Assembly (NCBI GenBank): GCA_964291475.2
Contig: OZ220064.1
Span: forward strand, 20,234 to 84,233
DNA from: DAOUKH01 sp964291475
Lineage (GTDB): Bacteria > Chloroflexota > Dehalococcoidia > SHYB01
Reading direction: 5' to 3'
Length of the DNA: 64,000 nt
The notes beneath the pieces were generated by a model. That model did not search any database and had not been told where the DNA came from. It was given only the letters and a program-made list of their open reading frames with translations. The position numbers were made by a program, and so were the translations under genes. Shown piece after piece: positions 33,395-42,801 of this stretch. Each line of letters begins with the position of its first letter. Positions within the stretch are counted from its first letter, which is position 1.

Positions 33395-33559
33395 GGAGAC
33401 CTTTGCACAACTCCCGCCGCTGGTTGGAAGACGGGTGGAGTGGGGTGGTCTTCCCTCTCCCCCTCTGGGGGAGATTTGAGAGAGGGTGCGCGCCGTCAGG
33501 CGCGCGAGCGCCCGCAGGGCGCTGCTCTTTACTCGGCCCAAAGTTACGCAAGGGTCTCC
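33395..33559 (+). repeat. Intact copy of the dispersed 165-bp inverted-repeat element (MITE-like)
   Basis: The ends GGAGACCTTTGCACAACT (33395-33412) and AGTTACGCAAGGGTCTCC (33542-33559) are imperfect 18-bp inverted repeats. TA lies just outside each end within 2-3 bases, as in elements that target TA. The inside is non-coding and packed with hairpins (CTCCCCCTC..GGGGGAG, GCGCGCC..GGCGCGC, AGCGCCC..GGGCGCT). Further copies or fragments lie at 3871-5416, 41889-41971 and 53391-53516. Confidence 0.75.
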
Positions 33560-33641
33560 CTACTGAGAGAGGCTAGGCGGGGCCGACCCCGCCCCCCTCG
33601 TAGCCGGCACCCGAAGAGCTGTTGCCTCCGCCCCAACGGCG

Positions 33642-33670
33642 TTGACATCAGGGCTGGAGCTTGCTACAGT
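33642..33670 (+). promoter_or_regulatory. Sigma70-type promoter of the 16S rRNA unit
   Basis: A perfect -35 TTGACA (33642-33647) and a -10 TACAGT (33665-33670) are 17 bp apart. The start would be near 33677, just over 100 nt before the mature 16S end. Confidence 0.75.
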
Positions 33671-33734
33671 AGGCAGGTTCGACCCCGTGAGGGGAGGGCC
33701 TCGTGCGAAGAGGCCCGGCGCGCTCCGGCGCGCG

Positions 33735-33776
33735 GCGCCTTAACAAGAGAATAGTGGAAGTAAAGTAAGGTCAAGT
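33735..33776 (+). repeat. 5' half of the pre-16S processing stem
   Basis: This 42-nt stretch (starting GCGCCTTAAC, containing GAGAATAGTG and AAGTAAAG) is complementary with few mismatches to 35380-35420. It would pair across the 16S gene to form the long stem cut by RNase III-type enzymes during 16S maturation. Confidence 0.8.
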
Positions 33777-33783
33777 TTGCTTT

Positions 33784-35291
<1,508 letters not shown>

Positions 35292-35379
35292 TAGGGAGAC
35301 TGGACACGAGGCTTCGGCCAAGGGTCCAGATCCTAGGTCGGTTCCCGGCGGCGACGCCGGGAGTACAAGTTTGAAACGC

Positions 35380-35420
35380 ACTTGCCCTGCTTTACTTTCA
35401 CTATTCTCCGGTTAAGGCGC
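35380..35420 (+). repeat. 3' half of the pre-16S processing stem
   Basis: This stretch is the reverse complement of 33735-33776 with about four mismatches over ~42 positions. It contains CTTTACTTTCACTATTCTCC and then GGTTAAGGCGC. It ends exactly where the terminator stem begins. Confidence 0.8.
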
Positions 35421-35451
35421 AGCCCCGGCTTTGGCCGGGGCTTTCCTTTTC
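35421..35451 (+). terminator. Intrinsic terminator of the 16S rRNA unit
   Basis: A perfect 9-bp G/C stem (AGCCCCGGC / GCCGGGGCT) with a TTTG loop is followed by TTCCTTTT. It shows that transcription stops after 16S and does not run into a 23S gene. Confidence 0.85.
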
Positions 35452-35499
35452 CACTCCGCTCCCTCTGTGCTATCCTCGGCGCTTCCAAGGAGCAAGAGA

Positions 35500-35937
35500 A
35501 TGCCGACCTACAAGCGCCTCTTTATCGCGTGGTTCTTCGTTCCTCTTCACCGCCTCCTCTTCCGGCTCTCCGGCGGCCGCATCTTTGGCCGGCTGGAGGG
35601 CGAAGGCAGCCTCGTTCTCGTGACCAAGGGGCGCAAGAGCGGCAAGCTGCGCTACACCCCGCTCATGTACTTCCAGTTCGAAGAGGCCGGCGACATCATT
35701 GTCATCGCCTCCAACTACGGCCAGGACCACCACCCCGGCTGGTACTTGAACCTCGCCGCCGACCCGAGCGTGACTGTTGAAATAACCGGCGAACGCTATG
35801 CCGCCAAAGCCCACATTACCGAAGCCGAAGAACGCACCGCCCTCTTCGACAAAGTCTGCGCGGCCAACTCCCGCTTCGCCACCTACCGCGCCGGCACCGG
35901 CCGCGAGATCCCCGTCGTCGCGCTTCGGCGCGCCTAG
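35500..35937 (+). CDS. F420H2-dependent nitroreductase/quinone reductase-like protein (DDN family)
   Basis: This 145-aa protein of the split-barrel DDN/DUF385 family uses reduced F420 to reduce quinones or nitro compounds. The landmarks are LVLVTKGRKSGKLRYTPLMYF (phosphate-binding GRKSG), IVIASNYGQDHHPGWYLNLAADP and VTVEITGERYAAKA. An AAGGAG 7 nt before the ATG fixes the start. A hydrophobic N-terminus (FIAWFFVPLHRLLF) may touch the membrane. The next gene begins 21 bp downstream on the same strand. Confidence 0.9.
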   Translation: MPTYKRLFIAWFFVPLHRLLFRLSGGRIFGRLEGEGSLVLVTKGRKSGKLRYTPLMYFQFEEAGDIIVIASNYGQDHHPGWYLNLAADPSVTVEITGERYAAKAHITEAEERTALFDKVCAANSRFATYRAGTGREIPVVALRRA

Positions 35938-35958
35938 CCGCCCGCCCCGAACGCTGCC

Positions 35959-36777
35959 GTGGAGCCCCGGAAGATCTTCGACGTCATGGAGGCCGAGGCG
36001 TCGGCCGCCGAGGCCTTCCTTGATGGGTTGCCCGCCGAACGCCTCGACGAACCCTCTCCCTGCCAGGGCTGGTCGGTCGGCGACGTTATCGCCCATTTGA
36101 CCTTGGGGTCCCGCGCCTACATTTCCCGCATTCGTAGAGCGCTCGGCGAGATTCCCCCATCCCAGCGCCGCGCACCGGGTCCGGGCCGGGATTTGATTGC
36201 CTCCGAGGCCCGCCGGATACGGGCCGAGGCGGGCGCGGCGCTCACCGAAGATTTCAAACGCGGCAACGCCGAATTGGCCGCCTTTCTCCGTGGCCTTTCT
36301 CCCGAGAAACTCGACGCCAAACTCCGCGTCGCCGGCCTCGAGACCGGGGCCTGGTTTTTCGCGGCCCTGCGCGTCGCCGAGCTCTCAATTCACGGGTGGG
36401 ATATACGCCGCCCATTTGACCCCGGCGTCGGCCTCTCCGAGCATGCCGCGGCCGTCCTCGCCGACGTCCATCTGCCCCGCTTCATTTCCCTTGCGGTCAG
36501 GCCCACCGAACACGAGCTGCGCGACGGGTGTTTCCTCTTCACTTTGTCCGACCCGGCGCGCACCCTGGCCCTGCGCCTCGAAGACGGCGCGCCGACCCTG
36601 GCGCCGGCCTCGTCCTCGGAGCACGCCGACGCCGCCTTCGCCGTGACCGCGGCCGACTTCGCGCTCCTTCTCTACGGCCGCGTCTCCTACGACACACTTC
36701 TGGAGGAGGGCCGCTTGTCGGTCGAAGGCAGCTCCGGCCTAGCGGCCGCCTTCGGGCAGCTTTGCCGGGGCATCTAG
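35959..36777 (+). CDS. DinB-like / maleylpyruvate isomerase-family protein with SCP2-like tail
   Basis: This 272-aa protein starts at GTG. The N-terminal four-helix DinB-like domain has CQGWSVGDVIAHLTLGSRAY and LRVAELSIHGWDIRRPF, whose His residues fit the family metal site. The C-terminal ~90 residues (ELRDGCFLFTLSD... LLLYGRVSYDTL...RLSVEGSSGLAAAF) look like an SCP2-type sterol-carrier fold. This pairing is seen in mycothiol-dependent maleylpyruvate isomerase relatives. The thiol cofactor and substrate here are unknown. It is probably co-transcribed with the DDN gene. Confidence 0.82.
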   Translation: MEPRKIFDVMEAEASAAEAFLDGLPAERLDEPSPCQGWSVGDVIAHLTLGSRAYISRIRRALGEIPPSQRRAPGPGRDLIASEARRIRAEAGAALTEDFKRGNAELAAFLRGLSPEKLDAKLRVAGLETGAWFFAALRVAELSIHGWDIRRPFDPGVGLSEHAAAVLADVHLPRFISLAVRPTEHELRDGCFLFTLSDPARTLALRLEDGAPTLAPASSSEHADAAFAVTAADFALLLYGRVSYDTLLEEGRLSVEGSSGLAAAFGQLCRGI

Positions 36778-36793
36778 GCCGCCGCCGGGGGGC

Positions 36794-37492
36794 CTACCAG
36801 GGGATCGGCTTGCCGTCGCGGAAGAAGCCGCCGTTGGGACCGTCGGCGGGCAGCGTCGCCAGCCATACGATCCCTTCCGCCGCCTGCCGCGCGCTCAGCG
36901 GCGCCGTGGGCCCGCCCATGCGGGTGCGCGCCCAACCGGGACAGGCAGCGTTGACCTTCACGTCGCCGCGCACCTCCGAAGCCAGCTTCACCGTCAGGGC
37001 GTTCAGCGCTGCCTTGGAGATGCCGTAGGCCGCCGCCCCCGCGATGCCGCCGGCGAACGCTCCCAACTGCGACGAGACGTTCACCACCCGCCCGTACCGC
37101 CGAAACTGCATCGGTGGCACGAAGGCTTGGCACGTCCACATCGATCCCAGGATGTTGACGTCGAAGGCGCGGCGCATCGTTTCTTCGCCTAGTGTCAGGA
37201 CCTCACCGGTGGGGAAGACGCCGGCGTTGTTTACCAGCACGTCGATTCGTTCCCCCTCGGCCAAGAGGCGCTCCGCGGCCTCGGTCACCGAGGTCCGCGA
37301 TGCAACGTCCATCGTCGCGCCCGCCGCGACGATCTTCTCGTGCCGCAGCTCCTCGACGGCCTCCTCGACCGACGCCGGATCCCGGCCCGCGACGATGACG
37401 CGGCGTCCCAGCCGACCCAGACCGCGGCAGACTTCGAGTCCGATGCCGCGGTTGCCGCCAGTGACGAGAGCGGCGCCGGGCTCGCCGGTCAC
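36794..37492 (-). CDS. Short-chain dehydrogenase/reductase (SDR)
   Basis: This 232-aa classical SDR has the NAD(P)-binding TGGNRGIG (11-18), NNAG, a catalytic Ser in VVNVSS and YGISK (Tyr and Lys). CPGWARTRMGG follows, typical of the carbonyl-reductase branch. The GTG start overlaps the stop of the DsbA-like gene (GTGA). It is the last gene of the tenA-queA-dsbA-SDR run. The substrate is unknown. Confidence 0.92.
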   Translation of the reverse strand: MTGEPGAALVTGGNRGIGLEVCRGLGRLGRRVIVAGRDPASVEEAVEELRHEKIVAAGATMDVASRTSVTEAAERLLAEGERIDVLVNNAGVFPTGEVLTLGEETMRRAFDVNILGSMWTCQAFVPPMQFRRYGRVVNVSSQLGAFAGGIAGAAAYGISKAALNALTVKLASEVRGDVKVNAACPGWARTRMGGPTAPLSARQAAEGIVWLATLPADGPNGGFFRDGKPIPW

Positions 37493-38103
37493 GCGCTGCC
37501 TTCCTGCAGCAGCCGTTCCATCACCTGCTCGAAGACCGCGAAGGGCTGCGCGCCTTGTAGCAGGAAACGCTCGTTGAAGATGAAGGCGGGCACGCCGCCG
37601 ATGCCGAGCTCCCGCGCCACGTTGACCTGGTAGTCGACGCGCTCGCGGTAGGTCCGGGTCACCGCGGCGGCGCGGAGGAGGTTGGCCTCGAGACCGACAC
37701 TCCCGCCGATCTCCGCCAGGACGGCGTCGTCGCCGATGTCTTTGCCGTCCACCCAGTAGGCGTGGAGGACGGCGCGGTGGAATTCGTCGAGTTTGTCTTG
37801 GTCGCGGGCGAACTCGGCGGCTTCGAGCGCGAGCCGGGAGTTGGAGACCACGTCGCGGAAGTTCATTTCAAGGCCCGCGTCTTGGGCCATCGCGCGGAGC
37901 CGAGCGCGGGATTCGGCGGCGCGTTCCTTCGAGTGGCCCAACGACCCGCCCTCGGGCGGCAGCTCGGGGTGCAGCTCGAAGGCCCGCCACTTGATCTCGA
38001 CGTCGTAGCCGTTCCGCAGCCTGTCGACCCGGTCCAGGGCGATATAGCAGAAGGGTCAGATGTAGTCCGAGAAGACCACCACGGAGATGGGGCTGGGACT
38101 CAT
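37489..38103 (-). CDS. DsbA/FrnE-family thiol oxidoreductase with in-frame UGA at the active-site Cys (candidate selenoprotein)
   Basis: This 204-aa FrnE-like DsbA protein begins at ATG 38103 with a strong AAGGAGG 6 nt upstream. Codon 16 (38056-38058) is TGA, read here as selenocysteine: VVFSDYI-U-PFCYIALDRVD, where relatives have CPxC. The frame is otherwise open to the stop at 37489. It contains all family blocks (WRAFELHPELPPEGG, ARRAVLHAYWVDGKDIGD-like FHRAVLHAYWVDGKDIGD, GIGGVPAFIFNERFLLQGAQ). A stem-loop at 38038-38020 starts 17 nt after the UGA and has GG and U in its apical region, as bacterial SECIS elements do. A nonsense mutation or a base error in a Cys codon is the alternative. 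A start at 37941 would lose the active site. Confidence 0.8.
38020..38038 (-). promoter_or_regulatory. Candidate bacterial SECIS stem-loop
   Basis: Read on the minus strand, CCUG/CAGG forms a lower stem and GAC/GUC an upper stem closing a CGG loop, with a two-base GA bulge on the 3' side. It begins 17 nt after the UGA of the DsbA-like gene. Spacing and the G in the loop fit SelB-binding hairpins. This is folding by eye, without energy calculation. Confidence 0.5.
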
Positions 38104-38157
38104 ACCAGGCCTCCTTTGCGGCAGTATACATGCCGTCCCGACTGGCACGCCGTCCGC

Positions 38158-39174
38158 CTAGAGGAGCAGCATCGCGTCGCCAAAGGAATAGAAGCGGTAC
38201 CGTTCGCGGACGGCCTCGGCGTAGGCGGCGTCGATGAGGTACTTGCCGGCGAAGGCGCTCACCAGCATGAGCAGCGTCGAGCGGGGTAGGTGGAAGTTTG
38301 TGACCATCGCGTCGACGGCGCGGAACTCGTGTCCCGGTAGGATCATCAGACCCGTGTCCCCCCGATAGGCTTCCACCTTGCCGTCTTCCCTTGCCGCCGA
38401 CTCCAGCGTCCGCACCGACGTCGTGCCCACCGCCACGACGCGCCCTCCGCGTGCGCGGGCCCGCCCGATGGCCTGTGCCGTCTCCGGTGGCAAGACGGCG
38501 TACTCGGTGTGGATGTGATGCTCGCGGGGGTCGTCGACCTCGACCGGCCGGAAGGTGTCGAGGCCGACGTGCAGGGTGACATAGGCCAGCTCCACCCCGC
38601 GCTCCGCCAGCCGCTCCATCAGGCCCGGCGTGAAGTGCAGGCCGGCCGTCGGGGCTGCGGCGCTGCCTTCCTCCCGCGCGTAGACGGTCTGGTACCGCTC
38701 GGGGTCGGCGAGGGGTTCGTGGATGTAGGGCGGCAACGGCGCCTCGCCGCACGCGGCGATAAGCGCCTCGTCCTCCAGCCGGACCTCGAACATGCCGTCG
38801 TCGCGCCGTGCGCCGAGCTCGATCTCATAGGTGCGGCCTTCGCCTTCAATCGACAGGAACGACCCCGACCGGAGACGGCGGGAAGGGCGGGCAAGCGCGA
38901 GCCACCATCCGCTTTCCGCGCGGCGCAGTAGCAGGAGCTCGACCGCGCCGCCGGTCGGCTTGCGGGTATGCAGCCGCGCCGGAATCACACGGCTGTCGTT
39001 GACGATCAGCAGGTCGCCGGCATCGAGCAGGTCGGGCAGGTCGAGGAAGCGGCGATGCTCCAATGAGCCGTCCGCCCGCCGCACTACGAGGAGCCGTGCA
39101 TGGTCGCGCGGCTCGATGGGGCGCTGCGCGATGAGTTCGGGAGGCAGGGTGTAGTCGAAGTCCGAAGTCCGCAT
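38158..39174 (-). CDS. queA: S-adenosylmethionine:tRNA ribosyltransferase-isomerase
   Basis: This 338-aa enzyme transfers and isomerises the ribosyl group of SAM to make epoxyqueuosine in tRNA. Family blocks are FDYTLPPELIAQRPIEPRDHARLLV, DLLIVNDSRVIPARL, GGAVELLLLR, LPPYIH, YQTVYA, AAPTAGLHFTP, LHVGLDTFRPV and TNFHLPRSTLLMLVSAFAG. Length is normal. It is preceded by tenA (32 bp) and followed by the DsbA-like gene (54 bp). Confidence 0.96.
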   Translation of the reverse strand: MRTSDFDYTLPPELIAQRPIEPRDHARLLVVRRADGSLEHRRFLDLPDLLDAGDLLIVNDSRVIPARLHTRKPTGGAVELLLLRRAESGWWLALARPSRRLRSGSFLSIEGEGRTYEIELGARRDDGMFEVRLEDEALIAACGEAPLPPYIHEPLADPERYQTVYAREEGSAAAPTAGLHFTPGLMERLAERGVELAYVTLHVGLDTFRPVEVDDPREHHIHTEYAVLPPETAQAIGRARARGGRVVAVGTTSVRTLESAAREDGKVEAYRGDTGLMILPGHEFRAVDAMVTNFHLPRSTLLMLVSAFAGKYLIDAAYAEAVRERYRFYSFGDAMLLL

Positions 39175-39206
39175 CGTCCGCGCGAGCGGCTCCGCCCCCG
39201 GCCCAG

Positions 39207-39875
39207 TCACGCCGGCCACTGTTCCCTGGTGAGTCCCATCTCCCAAAACTGGTACTCGTAGCGGCTGCTCATCAAGAAGACCTCTTCGAGGCGGGCCCGC
39301 TCGTCGGCGGACGCCTCCCGGCCCAGTTGGTCCAGGTAGCCGCGCAGCCAGTCCGACAGGGCCTTGAAGTCGTCGGCCGCGTAGGTCTGGATCCACTCGG
39401 CGTAGGGGTTCGACTCCGACGTGTCGCCTTCGTCGGCGAGCTTCCGGCCGATCTCGTAGTAGCCCCACTGGCAGGGGAGCAGCGCCGCCGCGATCTCCAT
39501 CACCGACCCCTGGTAGGCGACGGAGAGCAGGTAGTTGGTGTAGCCCGCCGTGCCCGGCGCGATTTCCGCGCGCTCCAGCTCAGCGGGGCTGATGCCGAAC
39601 CCGGCGCAGTACCGCCGGTGGAGGTCCATCTCCTCCGCAAGCGTGGCGTGGAGCAGCCCCGCGAACCGCGTCATGCCCTCCAGGTCCGGGGCCTTCGCGC
39701 TCGCCACCGCGAGGACGCGGGAGTAGTCGATGAGGAACCGGTAGTCCTGGACGAGGTAGAACTTGAAGCTCTCCAGGGGCAGGGTTCCGTCGCCGAGCCC
39801 GGTGACAAACGGATGAGAGAAGATCCGGTCCCAGACGGGGCCGGCGCGGCGGCGAAGGTCGTCGGAGAGTCCCAT
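39207..39875 (-). CDS. tenA: TenA-family aminopyrimidine aminohydrolase / thiaminase II
   Basis: This 222-aa all-helical enzyme salvages thiamine pyrimidine breakdown products. Key residues are visible at the canonical positions: Asp44 in YLVQDYRFL, the nucleophile Cys135 in ALLPCQWGYYEIG, and Glu207 in SSRYEYQFWEM. The ATG at 39875 gives the standard N-terminus (WDRIFSHPFVTGLGDGTLP). It heads the queA-dsbA-SDR run and diverges from acpS. Confidence 0.94.
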   Translation of the reverse strand: MGLSDDLRRRAGPVWDRIFSHPFVTGLGDGTLPLESFKFYLVQDYRFLIDYSRVLAVASAKAPDLEGMTRFAGLLHATLAEEMDLHRRYCAGFGISPAELERAEIAPGTAGYTNYLLSVAYQGSVMEIAAALLPCQWGYYEIGRKLADEGDTSESNPYAEWIQTYAADDFKALSDWLRGYLDQLGREASADERARLEEVFLMSSRYEYQFWEMGLTREQWPA

Positions 39876-39923
39876 GGGAACCCCAGTATAGCGCCGCCGA
39901 TGGACTCCCCCCGTTGCCCTCCC

Positions 39924-39929
39924 TATAAT
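39924..39929 (+). promoter_or_regulatory. -10 box placing the acpS start at the +1 site (leaderless mRNA)
   Basis: A perfect TATAAT lies only 6 bp before the acpS GTG. A partial -35 (TGGACT, 39901-39906) sits 17 bp upstream. Transcription would begin at or next to the start codon. Confidence 0.5.
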
Positions 39930-39935
39930 CGCGGC

Positions 39936-40301
39936 GTGCTGACCACCGGCGTGGACATCGTCGAGATCGACCGCGTGGAGCGGGCGGTGGCCCGCGGGGG
40001 CGACCGCTTCCTGAACCGCATCTACACCGAGGCCGAGATCGCCCTCTACCGCGATCGGCCGTCGGAGTTGGCGGCCCGTTTCGCGGGCAAGGAGGCGGTG
40101 ATGAAGGCCCTCGGCACCGGTGCGCGCGGCGTCGGCTGGCGCGAGATCGAGATCATCCCCAACCGCCGCGGGAAGCCGGTCGTCGTGCTGCGGGGACGGG
40201 CGCAGGAGCGGGCGCGGGCGCTCGGCCTCGACGATCTCGCGATCAGCCTCTCCCACTCGAAGGACTTCGCCGTCGCGTCCGTCGTGGGAGCCCGGTCATA
40301 G
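39936..40301 (+). CDS. acpS: Holo-[acyl-carrier-protein] synthase
   Basis: This 121-aa AcpS transfers phosphopantetheine from CoA to ACP. It has the Mg-binding TTGVDIVEIDRVERAV, FAGKEAVMKALGTG, WREIEIIPNRRGKPVV and ISLSHSKDFAVASVV. The GTG at 39936 is right for the family, and a TATAAT just before it suggests a leaderless transcript. The NAD(P)HX repair gene follows by 19 bp, a common pairing. Confidence 0.95.
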   Translation: MLTTGVDIVEIDRVERAVARGGDRFLNRIYTEAEIALYRDRPSELAARFAGKEAVMKALGTGARGVGWREIEIIPNRRGKPVVVLRGRAQERARALGLDDLAISLSHSKDFAVASVVGARS

Positions 40302-40320
40302 CTAGCGGGAGGCCTTCAGC

Positions 40321-41880
40321 GTGAGAGTCGTCACCGTCGACGAGATGCGCCGCATCGAAGCGGAGAGCGAGGCCCGCGGCGTCTCCACGGCGCAGCTGAT
40401 GGAGAACGCGGGGCTTGCCGTCGCGGAGCAGGCCCGCGACGCCTTGGGCGACCTCAAGAGCGAGCACGTCGTCGTCCTCGTGGGCCCCGGCAACAACGGC
40501 GGCGACGGCCTCGTCGCCGCCCGCCACCTCGACGACTGGGGCGCGCGCGTCCACGTCTACGTCTGCGGCGAGCGCCCCACCGACGATCCCCATCTCGAAA
40601 CGCTGCGCGACCGTGTCGCCGACGTCCGCGAGCTCCGCGGCGACGCCCCGTCGGCCGAGCTGCGCCGCGCCCTCGACAACGCCGCGATGGTCATCGACGC
40701 CATGCTCGGTACGGGACGCTCCAGGCCGTTGCAGGGGCCCATTGCCGCCGCCTGCGGCGCCCTCGCCGAGGCCAAGGGAAGGCGGCGCGGGCCCTTCGTC
40801 CTCGCCCTCGACGTGCCCACGGGTCTCGACGCCGACACCGGCGCCGTCGATCCCGCCACGCCGACGGCCGACGCGACCGTCGCCCTCGGCTATCCCAAGG
40901 TCGGACTCTTCCTCTTCCCCGGCGCCGAGCGCGTGGGTCATCTCTCCGTGGCCGACATTGGCATTCCCGCCGGCCTCGACGCGGACGCCGGTCTGGAGGT
41001 CGCCTCTCCCGATTGGGTTGCCGCCCGGCTGCCCGACCGTCCAATCTCGGCGAACAAAGGCTCCTTCGGCAAGACGCTCATCGTCGCCGGCTCGGCGAGC
41101 TTCATCGGCGCCGCCAACCTCGCCTGCGCCGGCGCCGTGCGCTCCGGCGCGGGCCTGGTCACTCTGGCCGCGCCGCGCAGCCTCATCCCCGCGGTCGCCG
41201 CGGCCCTCCCCGAGGTCACCTACGTCCCCCTCGACGAGACTGCCTGGGGCGAAGTCGACGGCCCGAGCGCGGCGGCGCAGGTACTCGACGCGCTGCCCGC
41301 CTATGACTCGGCGCTCGTCGGGCCCGGCCTCGGACAGGGTGAGGGGTCGGTTGGGCTGGTCAACGGGCTTGCCGAGGGCATCGGCGGCGTCCCCGGTGTC
41401 CGGCTGGCGCTCGACGCCGACGCGCTCAATATCCTGTCGCGCATGAACGAATGGTGGACGAAGCTCCCCGGCGCGGTGGTCACACCCCATCCGGGCGAGA
41501 TGGCCCGGCTGACGGGCCGCTCCGTCGAGGCGGTCCAGTCGAGCCGCATCGAGGTCGCCCGGTCCGCCGCCGAGGCGTGGGGCGCCGCCGTGCTGCTCAA
41601 GGGCGCCTACAGCGTCACCGCGCTCGCCGGAGAGCGCACGGTCATCAACCCCTTCGCCAATCCCGCCCTCGCGACGGCCGGCACCGGCGACGTGCTCGCG
41701 GGCATTGTGGCATCGCTGCTGGCCCAGGGCCTGCCGCCGTTCGACGCGGCGGTCGCCGCCGCCTACCTCCACGGCGCGGCGGGCGAGGAGGTCCGGGGCG
41801 CGCTCGGCGACGCCGGCGCCGCGGCCTCCGATCTCCCGCTGCGCATCCCGCCGGTCATGCAGGGCCTCCGGGGCGAGTAA
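40321..41880 (+). CDS. nnr: Bifunctional NAD(P)H-hydrate epimerase / ADP- or ATP-dependent dehydratase
   Basis: This 519-aa protein repairs hydrated NAD(P)H. The N-terminal YjeF epimerase domain (~1-220) has LMENAG, VGPGNNGGDGLVAARHL and ALDVPTGLDADTG. The C-terminal ribokinase-like dehydratase domain (~230-515) has NKGSFGKTLIVAGS, GAVRSGAGLVTLA, VTPHPGEMARL and NPALATAGTGDVLAGIVASLLAQG, the last being the nucleotide and catalytic Asp motif. It starts at GTG with GGGAGG about 7 nt upstream. Confidence 0.95.
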   Translation: MRVVTVDEMRRIEAESEARGVSTAQLMENAGLAVAEQARDALGDLKSEHVVVLVGPGNNGGDGLVAARHLDDWGARVHVYVCGERPTDDPHLETLRDRVADVRELRGDAPSAELRRALDNAAMVIDAMLGTGRSRPLQGPIAAACGALAEAKGRRRGPFVLALDVPTGLDADTGAVDPATPTADATVALGYPKVGLFLFPGAERVGHLSVADIGIPAGLDADAGLEVASPDWVAARLPDRPISANKGSFGKTLIVAGSASFIGAANLACAGAVRSGAGLVTLAAPRSLIPAVAAALPEVTYVPLDETAWGEVDGPSAAAQVLDALPAYDSALVGPGLGQGEGSVGLVNGLAEGIGGVPGVRLALDADALNILSRMNEWWTKLPGAVVTPHPGEMARLTGRSVEAVQSSRIEVARSAAEAWGAAVLLKGAYSVTALAGERTVINPFANPALATAGTGDVLAGIVASLLAQGLPPFDAAVAAAYLHGAAGEEVRGALGDAGAAASDLPLRIPPVMQGLRGE

Positions 41881-41888
41881 CCGCCCGG

Positions 41889-41971
41889 GCGCGCCTGCGG
41901 CCGCGTACCCTCTCTCAGTCTCCCCCAGAGGGGGAGCGGCTTAGGGCCCTCTCTCAAAAGGGGGAGAGGCC
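41889..41971. repeat. Fragment of the dispersed inverted-repeat element
   Basis: GCGCGCCTGCGGCCGCG, then CCCTCTCTCAGTCTCCCCCA and GAGGGGGAGCGG, match the reverse-orientation core of the element at 33395-33559. A second CCCTCTCTCAAAAGGGGGAG follows. The terminal repeats are missing. It fills most of the 147-bp gap between nnr and coaX. Confidence 0.5.
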
Positions 41972-42027
41972 GAAGGTGCCACCGGCCCGGCAGGGCCTTC
42001 CCGTATAATGGCCGCTGGAGCGGCGGT

Positions 42028-42801
42028 ATGCTTCTGGCGGTTGACATTGGGAACACCAATATCACCTTCGGCGTCTTCGAAGGTGATTCCATCAAGGCGA
42101 CTTGGCGCATGGCCACCGAGGTCCATCGCCAGACCGACGAGTACGCCGCGCTCTGCATGACGCTCCTCGGCTACCACGGCGTCCCGATCGAGGCGTTGGA
42201 CAAGGGCATCGTGAGCAGCGTCGTGCCCCCGCTCACCCACAACTTCGAGGAGCTCTTCGAGCGCTACCTGAACATCAAGGCCACGGTCGTCGGGGCCGGC
42301 ATCAAGACGGGAATGCGGATCTTGTACGAGAGCCCCCGCGACGTCGGGGCCGACCGCGTGGTGCAGGCCGTGGCCGCCAACCGGCTCTACGGCGCTCCTG
42401 TGATCGTCCTCGACTTCGGCACCACGACGGTGCTCGACGCCGTGAACGAGCACGGCGACTACCTTGGCGGCGCAATCGCGCCGGGGATCAACCTCGCCGC
42501 CGAGGCCCTCTACGAGCGCGCCTCCAAGCTGCCCCGCATCGAGGTCGTCCGCCCCCGCACCGCCATCGGCCGGAACACCGTCGCCAGCATGCAGTCGGGC
42601 CTCTACTTCGGCTACATCGGCCTTATCGAGGGCCTCGTGACCCGCTTCCAGCGCGAGCTGGGCGGCACCGCCAAGGTCGTCGCCACCGGCGGCCTCAGCT
42701 TCCATATCGCCGACGACACCAACCTGATCGACGAGGTCAACGACGACCTCCTGCTGCTCGGTCTGCGCATGATCCACGAGATGAACGAGAGCCGGTCATG
42801 A
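42028..42801 (+). CDS. coaX: Type III pantothenate kinase
   Basis: This 257-aa acetate-kinase/Hsp70-fold kinase makes phosphopantothenate, the first step of CoA synthesis. It has LLAVDIGNTNITFGVFEG (phosphate-binding), SSVVPPLT, DVGADRVVQAVAA, VLDFGTTTVLDAV, GGAIAPGINLAAEAL and KVVATGG. GGAG lies 8 nt before the ATG, and a TATAAT lies at 42004-42009. It overlaps coaBC by 4 nt (ATGA), so the CoA genes are coupled. Confidence 0.96.
   Translation: MLLAVDIGNTNITFGVFEGDSIKATWRMATEVHRQTDEYAALCMTLLGYHGVPIEALDKGIVSSVVPPLTHNFEELFERYLNIKATVVGAGIKTGMRILYESPRDVGADRVVQAVAANRLYGAPVIVLDFGTTTVLDAVNEHGDYLGGAIAPGINLAAEALYERASKLPRIEVVRPRTAIGRNTVASMQSGLYFGYIGLIEGLVTRFQRELGGTAKVVATGGLSFHIADDTNLIDEVNDDLLLLGLRMIHEMNESRS

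Noticed and set aside
33523..33534. TGCTCTTTACTC resembling the rRNA antitermination boxA
   Set aside because: It lies inside the dispersed element and upstream of the 16S promoter, so it would not be in the 16S transcript unless another promoter exists further up.
37489..37941. The DsbA-like gene starting at 37941 as a 150-aa protein
   Set aside because: This start would delete the thioredoxin-fold N-terminus and the active site. The strong ribosome site and family similarity begin at 38103, before the UGA.
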